DNA of 48,036 bases, taken from NCBI GenBank assembly GCA_017889625.1, contig JAGGAD010000012.1, positions 1 through 48,036 on the forward strand, in the 5' to 3' direction. Within the stretch, counting starts at the first letter, position 1. Every line of letters starts with the position of its first letter. A program made the position numbers and the translations under genes. This DNA is from Bacillota bacterium (GTDB lineage Bacteria > Bacillota > Negativicutes > Sporomusales > CTSoil-080). The notes under the pieces are model-generated. The model saw nothing but the letters and a program-made list of their open reading frames with translations. It did no database searches and was not told where the DNA came from. Below, in pieces: positions 23,390-30,527 of the stretch.

Positions 23390-23590
23390 TTATTTCTGAT
23401 TGTTTCGTTTGAAAGCTATTACAACAAAGCCAATAACAAAGATAATACTTGCAACAATAACGTAGGCCATATCGATAGCCGTTTCTATAGCAAGCTGCCA
23501 ACAACTTAGTATGAGACTTCCGAATGGCAATGCGATCATACTTGCGAGTACTCCGAAAATAATCAGGGCTAAAAGTATTCTACCGCCCAT
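23390..23590 (-). CDS. Small two-helix membrane protein
   Basis: A 66-residue protein with two hydrophobic segments (residues about 4-29 and 40-59) and a basic end (FKRNNQK). GGGGGTGA lies nine bases before the ATG. No family is recognised. It is flanked by terminator-like hairpins on both sides (23335 and 23722), so it seems a single-gene unit. Confidence 0.5.
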   Translation of the reverse strand: MGGRILLALIIFGVLASMIALPFGSLILSCWQLAIETAIDMAYVIVASIIFVIGFVVIAFKRNNQK

Positions 23591-23721
23591 AATTCTAATT
23601 CACCCCCTATGCCGTAAGTCCGAGACTTACAATACATAATATGTTTACATAGCCACAATTGTGACAAGTGGGTGAGTATTACCGTGAATCTTGGTGTTGG
23701 TAGCCCCATAATGTAACCTAA

Positions 23722-23760
23722 ATATAAACCACCGCCAGAAAATCCGGCGGTGGTTTATAT
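23722..23760. terminator. Terminator-like hairpin after the 383-residue surface-like gene
   Basis: Fifteen perfect pairs (23722-23736 with 23746-23760) enclose a nine-base loop. It lies 38 bases after the leftward gene's stop, followed by TTTAGG on that strand. The gap from 23591 to 23797 holds nothing else clear. Confidence 0.7.
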
Positions 23761-23797
23761 TGTCTCAGTGGGAACCAAAGAGCATAAGTAGCAACAA

Positions 23798-24949
23798 TTA
23801 TTCTTCTTCCCAGCCAACGGTAAGGTAGACTGACGAGGTATTACTAGTTTCTACTGGATTAGCGGAAATGGTAATAATATCACCGGGATTCATTGTAAAC
23901 TGCATCGAGGATAGGTCGATTAATGTAGCATCTTCTTTTCCTAACATGAAGGAATACAGGCTAGTTCCGCTAGTAGAAAGCGCGGTCACAGTTGATGAAT
24001 CATACTTAACAACGCTGGAAGTAGCATCGACATCAGTAAAAGTGGCATTTGTCAAGATTGAATTTTTCAAGAAATTCAAACTTATTGGCGAACTGCTGCT
24101 CGTGGCTACTGAAAGGTTTTCCATAATACAGACCTTTCCATTGGTTACACCGGCGAAAGTGGTTGAATTTTGCAGGCTCAAAATCAGTTTTTCAGTAGTA
24201 AAATTAGTAACACTGGCAGAACGGTGGCCGTGAATTTCCAGCAGGTACTCGGATTCTGTTCCTTCGGTAAACGCGGCGGCGGAAGAAGTATAGAGAGATA
24301 CCGCAGTAGTAGCAGCTGTAGTGGTATTAGCTACCTGGGCGTTTAAGGGCAGGTTAACGTGATAGATGGCGGGGGCGGAAGAATTATTGCCATGCTGAAT
24401 GGTATGCACCAGAATCCATTTGCCGCCGATCGGGTCCTGAATATAAAAACTGATTAGTCCGACCCGGCTGGCGGAGAAGGTTATTTGATAGGCATTGAGT
24501 TTTGTTGGCGTTATTGTATCGGCAAAACCATCGCCGATGAGGGTTTGAGTCCAGCTAGTCTGCGCTGTCCAACTCAGGGAGCCGTCGGTGCGTTGCAGAA
24601 TGCCATACTCACTTCCGGTATAGCCGAAGAAAAAGCCGTTATAATCATCGCCGATGCCGATATACTGAGTGGTGCCAGCTACGCCTTCGGTAAAGGCGGC
24701 GGTAAACCGCACAACAACTCCCAGCCCGGGCAGGACTGCAAGGTTGCGCAGGGAGGTTATTTGCGCAAGGGAAGCGGTTGCGCCTGGAGCGGTCAAAAGT
24801 GCCATGCTATTTGTTTGGGCCACGGACCCGGAATTAGTTACTGATGTATTAACAATTGACGGATTGATATTATATTCGAATTTCCAGCCCAACAGTGGGG
24901 TGAGGATGGTGGAACGCACATCCCCCAGGACTGTAGTCGGAACGGTCAT
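23798..24949 (-). CDS. Beta-rich surface/fibre-like protein (383 aa)
   Basis: A 383-residue protein very rich in Thr, Ser, Ala and Val, with almost no Cys, no signal peptide and no membrane segment. The middle (about 95-180) reads YIGIGDDYNGFFFGYTGSEY, followed by short alternating hydrophobic strands, a pattern seen in viral fibre and spore-surface-type proteins. The last 40 residues (NPGDIITISANP, then SVYLTVGWEEE) resemble the end of the neighbouring 205-residue protein. It starts at an ATG behind GGAGGG. Its product may sit on spores, cells or phage-like particles. No known family is assigned, and it lies in a non-prophage context. Confidence 0.65.
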   Translation of the reverse strand: MTVPTTVLGDVRSTILTPLLGWKFEYNINPSIVNTSVTNSGSVAQTNSMALLTAPGATASLAQITSLRNLAVLPGLGVVVRFTAAFTEGVAGTTQYIGIGDDYNGFFFGYTGSEYGILQRTDGSLSWTAQTSWTQTLIGDGFADTITPTKLNAYQITFSASRVGLISFYIQDPIGGKWILVHTIQHGNNSSAPAIYHVNLPLNAQVANTTTAATTAVSLYTSSAAAFTEGTESEYLLEIHGHRSASVTNFTTEKLILSLQNSTTFAGVTNGKVCIMENLSVATSSSSPISLNFLKNSILTNATFTDVDATSSVVKYDSSTVTALSTSGTSLYSFMLGKEDATLIDLSSMQFTMNPGDIITISANPVETSNTSSVYLTVGWEEE

Positions 24950-24988
24950 AGTTTTCCCTCCGTAATAAAAAGTTTTACTTTATCATGG

Positions 24989-25606
24989 TTATTTTTCTAA
25001 CCAACTCAAATTGAGCGAGATTACGTTTGTTCCATTCGTGTTGTTGTAAGCCTGAATAGTGAAGCTCTTACCGGCGGGGACAACATAACCTCCGTTAAAA
25101 TCAAAGATAACGGGATTGCCGATACTTTCAACGCGTGTTGCACTGGCGGTGCCGGATACGGCGTTCGAGCTTAGGGCTACGTAGTAGGCGGTGCATGAAC
25201 TCGTAGTTGAGCTGCCTAAATTTGTATTTTGTGCGGTTGCTGCGATAGCTCCTGTTGTGGTTACTGAGGCATTTCTATAAATATCGATTCTGGTATAGTT
25301 GCTGGCGGAATTAGGTTTGCCGGAATTATAGGCGCTGCATTGCATTAAATACGCAGTCTTTCCTGAAGTTGTAGGATTAGACATGTTTAAGGCCATGAAG
25401 TTACTGGTTTGAATAATAGCCGCCGGTGTTGTTAAGGTATATAGTAACCCCTGCGAGGCGTAGTTTAAATTGGTCACATCCGCGGTGTATTCCGGCTGAG
25501 AGGCGGAAGATGCCGAAGTTGTATAAACCGGCTCTTGAGCGCTGGAGGAGATTTTGAAATTAGGCCTCAGTTCTTCGGGATTGATGGTGATATCCTCTTT
25601 TGACAC
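24989..25606 (-). CDS. Beta-rich surface/fibre-like protein (205 aa)
   Basis: A 205-residue protein with a GTG start behind AAGGTGA. It begins with an acidic leader (SKEDITINPEEL) followed by Ser/Thr/Ala-rich sequence with alternating hydrophobics suggesting a jelly-roll. The C-terminus (VVPAGKSFTIQAYN, then VISLNLSWLEK) matches the pattern at the end of the 383-residue neighbour: a PG turn, TI-x-A-x-N, then a strand ending in W-x-E. The two genes lie 39 bases apart on the same strand and are probably co-transcribed, this one first. No signal peptide. Function unknown. Confidence 0.65.
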   Translation of the reverse strand: MSKEDITINPEELRPNFKISSSAQEPVYTTSASSASQPEYTADVTNLNYASQGLLYTLTTPAAIIQTSNFMALNMSNPTTSGKTAYLMQCSAYNSGKPNSASNYTRIDIYRNASVTTTGAIAATAQNTNLGSSTTSSCTAYYVALSSNAVSGTASATRVESIGNPVIFDFNGGYVVPAGKSFTIQAYNNTNGTNVISLNLSWLEK

Positions 25607-25781
25607 TATTTCACCTTCTTTATAGAAAGATACTTGGCAAATTGTTAAGATACTATGTTATATATTATGAACCAACCAATAAAAAGTTCTTATTTCAAAA
25701 TTCAAGAGCGACGGCTGGTCCCACAACAATATGTCACCTAGATTGTGGTAAAATAATATTATTAGCGAGGAGGCGATTATA

Positions 25782-26363
25782 ATGCGATTGATACTTTGTG
25801 ATCGTAAAATAGAGTTGTGTAACCTTTGGACGGAGTTGTTTCGGGCGGAAACTGATGTGGAGATAGTCAATGCGTCGTTTGAAACGCTCAATGACTATGA
25901 TTGTATTGTCAGTCCGGCTAATTCTTTTGGTCTGATGGATGGCGGTTTTGATGCGGCATTGATTCGTTACTTTGGGGCTGGTTTGATGCATAATGTCCAG
26001 CAATATATTCTACGAGAATATGCTGGTGAGCAGCCGGTTGGAACTTCCTTCGTAATTGAAACCGGCCACTCCGAGCATAAATATCTGGCCCATACGCCAA
26101 CGATGCGGGTGCCGAAGGTTATCGCTAATACCGATGTCGTTTATAATTCGATGCGCGCGATGTTGTTAGCGGTGCAAAAATACCACGTGATAAAAACCGT
26201 ACTCTGCCCGGGGCTGGGCACTGCAACTGGAAAAGTCCCATTATCCCAGGCCGCTAGACAAATGTATTTAGCATATCAAAGCCTAAAAAATCCCCCGAAT
26301 GGACTTAACTGGTCGCTGGCCCAAAAGATTGAAGCTCAGGTAAAGGCGACATTAACTAGATGA
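25782..26363 (+). CDS. Macro-domain protein (ADP-ribose-binding type)
   Basis: A 193-residue single-domain protein. CIVSPANSFGLMDGGFDAAL (about residues 46-65) is the macro-domain loop that contacts the adenine and distal ribose, with GG in the position of the GGG/GGV signature. VLCPGLGTATGKVPLSQAARQMYLAY (about 146-171) is the second phosphate-binding loop. The form resembles stand-alone macro domains in phages and bacteria (a predicted ADP-ribose-1''-phosphate or ADP-ribosyl hydrolase). GAGGAGG lies before the ATG. It is divergent from the surface-like pair and convergent with the next gene at a shared terminator. No partner ADP-ribosyltransferase was found nearby. Confidence 0.85.
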   Translation: MRLILCDRKIELCNLWTELFRAETDVEIVNASFETLNDYDCIVSPANSFGLMDGGFDAALIRYFGAGLMHNVQQYILREYAGEQPVGTSFVIETGHSEHKYLAHTPTMRVPKVIANTDVVYNSMRAMLLAVQKYHVIKTVLCPGLGTATGKVPLSQAARQMYLAYQSLKNPPNGLNWSLAQKIEAQVKATLTR

Positions 26364-26401
26364 TGGGGGCGAAGGTTAAAAAGGTTTACAGACATAAAAA
26401 T

Positions 26402-26446
26402 AAGCCTATCGGCAAATCAATCATGTTGCTGATGGGCTTTTTATTA
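26402..26446. terminator. Bidirectional terminator between convergent genes
   Basis: AAGCCTATCGGCAA (26402-26415) pairs with TTGCTGATGGGCTT (26426-26439) through two wobble pairs. TTTTATT follows on the right strand and TTATTTTTATG on the left. Confidence 0.85.
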
Positions 26447-26449
26447 TTG

Positions 26450-26986
26450 CTAATGTTCGATTTTTGCAACCGTGGGAAGCCAACCTCGATGAATCATAAG
26501 TTGGACAAGTTTATAATTCCAGTCAAGACCATCATCAATTATGCGACGAAGAGAAAGGGCAATTTCAGGCTGATAGGTATTGAGTATAGCACTAAAGGTG
26601 GCCAGTTGGGATGCTTTAGCCATATTTATTAGGAGCATGGCAATTTCTTCATCGGATAGTCTGCCTTCAAAAGGAATGTCAAGATTGTCTTTCAATGGAT
26701 GTATTGAAAACCTTGTTTTGGGTAATTCACTATGGCCCTTTTCTAAGAAATCTTCACAAACCTTGACTGTCTTTTCGGAATGACTATCAATGGCGGCTGC
26801 TATTAGTGTTTTCAATTCATGGTCTTTTGCTTGGTTGTGGAGTACCGATAGGACAGCGACATTATGCCGGCCTTGGGTGACAATTCCATAAAGGGATCCA
26901 GCTTCGATATAGTTTATTGGTTCTTTGTCAACTATTGATTGAATGGCAGTGTGAACGACGCCGTTAACCTTGTCAATCATTGTCAT
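26450..26986 (-). CDS. Helical coat-like protein (DUF3231/CotF-like)
   Basis: A 178-residue all-helical protein starting MTMIDKVNGVVHTAIQSIVD. It contains YGIVTQGRHNVAVLSVLHNQAKDHELKTLI-type helices with bundle-like heptads and a conserved-looking end WLPTVAKIEH. The layout (two ferritin-like helix pairs) resembles DUF3231 and CotF-like proteins of spore formers, but the match is from memory and weak. AGGAGG precedes the start. A second in-frame Met two codons later is possible. Function unproven; a spore-coat or stress role is only a guess. Confidence 0.6.
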   Translation of the reverse strand: MTMIDKVNGVVHTAIQSIVDKEPINYIEAGSLYGIVTQGRHNVAVLSVLHNQAKDHELKTLIAAAIDSHSEKTVKVCEDFLEKGHSELPKTRFSIHPLKDNLDIPFEGRLSDEEIAMLLINMAKASQLATFSAILNTYQPEIALSLRRIIDDGLDWNYKLVQLMIHRGWLPTVAKIEH

Positions 26987-27150
26987 AACATATGCCTCCT
27001 ATGGTTATTTGTATCAGTATTCCCCAAAAAAATAGTAATACACAATTTTCAAAATGGCCCTTGAGATGATTAATTGAAGGATAGCGAAGTATTGTCGCAC
27101 CGTGTATAATGATGGAAGGACAACAATTGTAACTTTTCAGGAGGCATCTT

Positions 27151-27579
27151 ATGGATACGTGGTTAAAAAGTAAAGTGGAAGAAATGTTTAATAATAATCC
27201 CTTATCATCAAGGTTAGATATTAGTATATCGTTACTTGATAATGGCGAAGTAACAATGGTTATGCCGATAGTTAACGAGACACATACGAATTTTTATGGT
27301 TTTATTCACGGAGGATCTTTTTCGACGTTGGTAGATTCAGTAATGGGGGTAGCTTGTTTAACTGTGGGAAAATTAGTAGTTACAAGTGATATTAATATGA
27401 AATTCATTTCAAATTCAAAAACCACTCCAGCCGTTACTGGCGTTGGACGGGTTATTCATAATGGCAAGAATTTAATGGTCACTGAAGCTGAAATTAGAGA
27501 TGAAAATAAACGCCTGCTTGTTAAGGCTCAAGGCAGTTATTTTGTCCAAGGTTCTGTAAAAGAATCAATGCTGGCATAG
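27151..27579 (+). CDS. PaaI-family hot-dog thioesterase
   Basis: A 142-residue hot-dog protein. HTNFYGFIHGGSFSTLVDSVMGVAC (about residues 46-70) is the catalytic signature of the PaaI/4-hydroxybenzoyl-CoA thioesterase group. It contains the HGG turn and the acidic residue of the long helix. SDINMKFISNS and later strands complete the fold. These enzymes hydrolyse acyl-CoA or aryl-CoA thioesters; the substrate here is unknown. CAGGAGG precedes the ATG. TATAAT at 27105-27110 may be a -10 box, but no -35 is clear. Confidence 0.85.
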   Translation: MDTWLKSKVEEMFNNNPLSSRLDISISLLDNGEVTMVMPIVNETHTNFYGFIHGGSFSTLVDSVMGVACLTVGKLVVTSDINMKFISNSKTTPAVTGVGRVIHNGKNLMVTEAEIRDENKRLLVKAQGSYFVQGSVKESMLA

Positions 27580-27673
27580 GTTAGGTGATGGCCGATGTTT
27601 ATCCTGTAAATGCGAATTTGTTTTTGAAAGAAAAATATTGATAGTATCCGGCAACTCTTGACAATATAAGATA

Positions 27674-27682
27674 TGATATAAT
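27674..27682 (+). promoter_or_regulatory. Extended -10 promoter for the CorC-type gene
   Basis: TGATATAAT gives a perfect TGn-TATAAT extended -10. A TTGACA at 27658 is only 13 bases upstream, too close for normal pairing with this -10 box. The gene starts about 25 bases downstream. Confidence 0.5.
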
Positions 27683-27706
27683 GATTTAAGAACAAATTTT
27701 GGGAGT

Positions 27707-29023
27707 GTGAAATTTAAATTGGATGTCCCGGTGTCTATATGGTTAGAGCTTATTGTAATTATTGCGCTGATATTTGCTAATGGGATATTTGCGATGACTG
27801 AAATGGCTATTGTCTCATCGCGGAAGGTCAGACTTGAACAGCGGGCTGACGAAGGCGATAAAGGAGCTAAAGCGGCCTTAGAACTTGCAGAAGAGCCGAC
27901 GCCGCTTTTATCCACGATTCAAATTGGTATTACTTTGATTGGCATTATCACCGGTACTTTTGGTGGAGCAACATTATCAAAACCGATAGCAGAACAGATT
28001 AAAGTGATACCTTTTGTTGGCCCGCATGCTGAGGCAATTAGTTTGTTTGTCGTGATCTTAAGTATTACGTATTTTTCGCTTATTGTTGGTGAATTAGTGC
28101 CCAAAAGATTGGCGTTGAATAATCCTGAACGGGTAGCTTCGGTGTTAGCTAGGCCAATGCGGTTTTTTTCAAAAATTGCGGCGCCGATTGTTCGGTTTTT
28201 AAGTGCTTCAACAGACATTCTGTTGGGCTTACTCGGGATAAAACCATCGGAGGAACCGCCGGTAACTGAAGAAGAAATTAAGATATTAATCGGGCAAGGG
28301 ACTGAAGCAGGAACGTTTGAAAAAGCCGAACAAGAAATGATAGATCAGGTCTTCCGGTTAGGAGATTTGCGAGCATATGCCATAATGACGCCGCGAACCC
28401 AGTTGGTGTGGCTTGATAGTGAGGAACCGTTGGAGGTTAATTTGAATATTATTGCCGATAGTCATCATTCTAGGTTTCCGGTGGCTAAGGGCAATCTGGA
28501 TTGTTTTGAAGGAATTATTTATAGTAAGGACATAATTTCCAAAACAATGGCGGGTAAAGCGTATTCACTAAGCGATTGTGTTCAAACGCCATTGTTTATT
28601 CCTAAGACGATGAAAGTTCTGGAGATACTGGCATTGTTCCAGAAAAAGGGGACCCATGACGCGGTTGTCCTTGATGAGTTTGGCGGGGTAGTAGGGCTTG
28701 CTACTATTTATGACATTATGGAAGAGATTGTTGGTGATATACCGGAAGTAGACGAACCAAATGAGCCACAAATAGTTCAGCGTGATAACGGTTCCTGGTT
28801 GGTTGATGGCCTTTTATCGATAGATGATTTTAAGGACTTTTTTGATATGGATGAATTGCCGGGGGAAGAGGGCGAACATTATCAGACTGTTGGCGGACTA
28901 GTTACCTCGTATTTGGGTTATATTCCGGTAACGTCAGAAAGTTTTGAGACGAATGGTCTCCATATTGAAGTTGTTGACATGGATCGCTTTCGGGTAGACA
29001 AAGTGCTGGTTACACGCATGTGA
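27707..29023 (+). CDS. HlyC/CorC (CNNM-type) membrane protein with CBS pair
   Basis: A 438-residue protein of the UPF0053/CNNM family: an N-terminal DUF21 membrane domain with about four helices (starting IWLELIVIIALIFANGIFAMTE), then a CBS-pair region (about 205-330, with AYAIMTPRTQLVWLD and VVLDEFGGVVGLATIYDIMEEI). A C-terminal CorC_HlyC domain follows (about 350-430, DNGSWLVDGLLSIDDF). Bacterial members are linked to magnesium or cobalt homeostasis. The GTG start at 27707 is uncertain because the GGGAG site is very close; a TTG four codons later is possible. A perfect hairpin covers the stop codon. Confidence 0.9.
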   Translation: MKFKLDVPVSIWLELIVIIALIFANGIFAMTEMAIVSSRKVRLEQRADEGDKGAKAALELAEEPTPLLSTIQIGITLIGIITGTFGGATLSKPIAEQIKVIPFVGPHAEAISLFVVILSITYFSLIVGELVPKRLALNNPERVASVLARPMRFFSKIAAPIVRFLSASTDILLGLLGIKPSEEPPVTEEEIKILIGQGTEAGTFEKAEQEMIDQVFRLGDLRAYAIMTPRTQLVWLDSEEPLEVNLNIIADSHHSRFPVAKGNLDCFEGIIYSKDIISKTMAGKAYSLSDCVQTPLFIPKTMKVLEILALFQKKGTHDAVVLDEFGGVVGLATIYDIMEEIVGDIPEVDEPNEPQIVQRDNGSWLVDGLLSIDDFKDFFDMDELPGEEGEHYQTVGGLVTSYLGYIPVTSESFETNGLHIEVVDMDRFRVDKVLVTRM

Positions 29024-29037
29024 CCAGCACTTTGTCT
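28996..29037 (+). terminator. 19-pair hairpin spanning the corC stop codon
   Basis: AGACAAAGTGCTGGT (28996-29010) pairs with 29023-29037, and four more pairs inside (one G-U) leave the loop CGCA. The TGA stop (29021-29023) lies in the 3' arm. No T-run follows. A second hairpin with T-rich flank lies at 29122. Confidence 0.6.
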
Positions 29038-29121
29038 ATGTGAATCTTGTAGGTTTGTCTTACAATCAAGCGGCTATTAGCGCGAACCACCAAGTAGCTG
29101 AAGTTGGTAAAATTAGGAGGG

Positions 29122-29152
29122 AAAGGTGTCGTTAGATGGCGGCACCTTTATT
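29122..29152 (+). terminator. Terminator-like hairpin
   Basis: AAAGGTGTCG (29122-29131) pairs with CGGCACCTTT (29140-29149) with one G-U. AT-rich sequence follows. The rest of the gap 29024-29290 shows no convincing gene. Confidence 0.6.
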
Positions 29153-29290
29153 TAATAAAAAATTTAAAACTTTCGGGTTTGTTGCATAGCGGAAAACCAT
29201 GGATATTAAAAAGAAAGTCTATTAGGCGTTATATGCAAGAAACTGACTGAATAAATAGATGATTTAATTGGGGGTGTCCATTAAAGTATA

Positions 29291-30122
29291 TTAAATAATA
29301 GATGGCAGTAAAAAATCCTCTAGTGCCCTAAAATGGATGGAAAAAGTTGTCCCTTCAGTGGAAGAGTGTACTGTTATCTTTGCTTTATGCCTTTTGGCGA
29401 TGCTGTAGCAAATTGGTAATCCTAAGCCTAGTTGGTTCTTTTTTGTACTTAGGAAAGGAGTACCTATCTTGCTTAACACATTTTCGGGTATGCCTGGCCC
29501 AGTGTCATGAATAGCCAGGATTATTGTATCGTTATCCTGGTAGGTTTTAAATGTTAGGATTCAGCCAGCATCCATGGCTTCAAAACCATTTCGTGCTAGA
29601 TTGAGGATCAGTTGTCGTATTTCTTTATCGTCATAATGGATAAGCGGAATGTTCCCGATATTTGTTTGTATTTCACATTTTAAACGAAAAGCCTCAGTTT
29701 GTAATACTGGGAATAGAGAATATAGCGTTTCATTCAAATCCCAAGTTTTTGTTCAACTCGTTTATTTTTGGCAAGGTATAAAAACTCTATAATGACCTCA
29801 TTAGCTTGGTCCAGTTCCGCAATCATCATATCAAGTTGAGTGCGGTATTCAGCAAATAGTTCTTTACTTCGAAATATTTGCAAGTAGCCTCGTACCGTAG
29901 TTAATGGATTTCGTAGCTCATGTCCTATTTCGGCCGCCATTTTGCCTAAAAGCTCGAGCTGTTTATGTAGTGGCCATTCATCTTCATGCTTTCTGGGATT
30001 CTCGGTGATATTTTCATACATAGCTATAAAATGTCCCCTTTTTACTGACGATAGGCATATATTCTAAAACGTTGTTTTCATAATTAAAAATAGTTTTTTG
30101 GGAATTAGCTAACAAAATCGGC
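29291..30122 (-). pseudogene. PAS-histidine kinase of the sporulation-kinase type, decayed
   Basis: Reading leftward, a PAS remnant (VLEYMPIVSKKGTF, then FIAMYENITE after a frameshift near 30040) leads into a HisKA domain with the phospho-accepting His in EIGHELRNPLTTVRGYLQ. A second frameshift lies in the A-run near 29745. The next part carries the N-box (LILNLARNGFEAMDAG), then an in-frame TGA at 29561-29563. The last part has the G-boxes (HDTGPGIPENV and LGLGLPICYSIAKRH) and a normal end. Two frameshifts and one stop make a functional kinase unlikely. The domain wording resembles Bacillus-type sporulation sensor kinases. It lies directly behind a c-di-GMP riboswitch. Confidence 0.85.
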
Positions 30123-30156
30123 TAGCCCAGTATTTACAATACAAAATATTTGTCCA

Positions 30157-30202
30157 ATAAAAAACTGCCTGGTTGCTTACGATAAATAAGCAACCAGGCA
30201 GT
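30157..30202 (-). terminator. Riboswitch terminator
   Basis: On the leftward strand a perfect 16-pair stem (30187-30202 with 30164-30179) with a seven-base loop is followed by TTTTTTATT. Its 5' arm is the last part of the riboswitch aptamer, the classic arrangement in which folding of the aptamer and of the terminator exclude each other. Confidence 0.88.
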
Positions 30203-30275
30203 CGTAAACCTTTTTATTAGTCATTAGACCCACGGCTTTGCGTCCTCACCTTTCGATGAGTTTGCTAAATATTGA
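30188..30275 (-). promoter_or_regulatory. Cyclic di-GMP-I (GEMM) riboswitch aptamer
   Basis: On the leftward strand: GCAAACTCATCGAAAGG and TGAGGACGCAAAGCC form the conserved first helix, closed by a GAAA tetraloop (six pairs). GGGTCTAA is the tetraloop receptor side, and TTTACGACTGCCTGGTTGC is the conserved 3' part. These elements, in this order, are the GEMM-I consensus. The 3' part doubles as the terminator's 5' arm, so ligand binding should affect readthrough into the kinase pseudogene. Confidence 0.87.
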
Positions 30276-30281
30276 TATTTT

Positions 30282-30309
30282 AGTATAAACTTTGACATAA
30301 ACAGACAAA
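30282..30309 (-). promoter_or_regulatory. Promoter for the riboswitch transcript
   Basis: On the leftward strand, TTTGTC (30309-30304) and TATACT (30287-30282) are 16 bases apart. The expected start falls at about 30275, right at the aptamer's 5' edge. The remaining sequence up to 30502 shows nothing else. Confidence 0.55.
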
Positions 30310-30502
30310 TTCCTTCTATGCAAGTAATTGTTTGGATTTAGGATTTAATAAATGATAACATAACATCTATTTAGACTGGCAAAAAAATTAGTGACCATTT
30401 TGCCCCAAGTATTTATGCTTTTTATATTATACATAGAAATACCCTATAATGTAGACTTTTTTACGGTCTATCCTATAGGGTGCGTTTTAGAAATTAGTTT
30501 AT

Positions 30503-30527
30503 GGGGCGCTCAGTCTTGGTGCGCCCC
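30503..30527 (-). terminator. GC hairpin at the rqcH stop
   Basis: GGGGCGC (30503-30509) pairs with GCGCCCC (30521-30527) around an 11-base loop. It touches the stop codon of the leftward gene. No T-run follows on that strand, so termination is uncertain. Confidence 0.45.

Noticed and set aside
23798-25606. Treating the two fibre-like genes as part of a prophage
   Set aside because: No capsid, terminase, portal, tail-tube, lysis or replication gene is present nearby, and the integrases lie 1.4 kb or more away on the other side of unrelated genes.
27658-27682. TTGACA paired with TATAAT as a promoter before the CorC-type gene
   Set aside because: The spacer is only 13 bases, too short for sigma-A; the extended -10 alone was kept.
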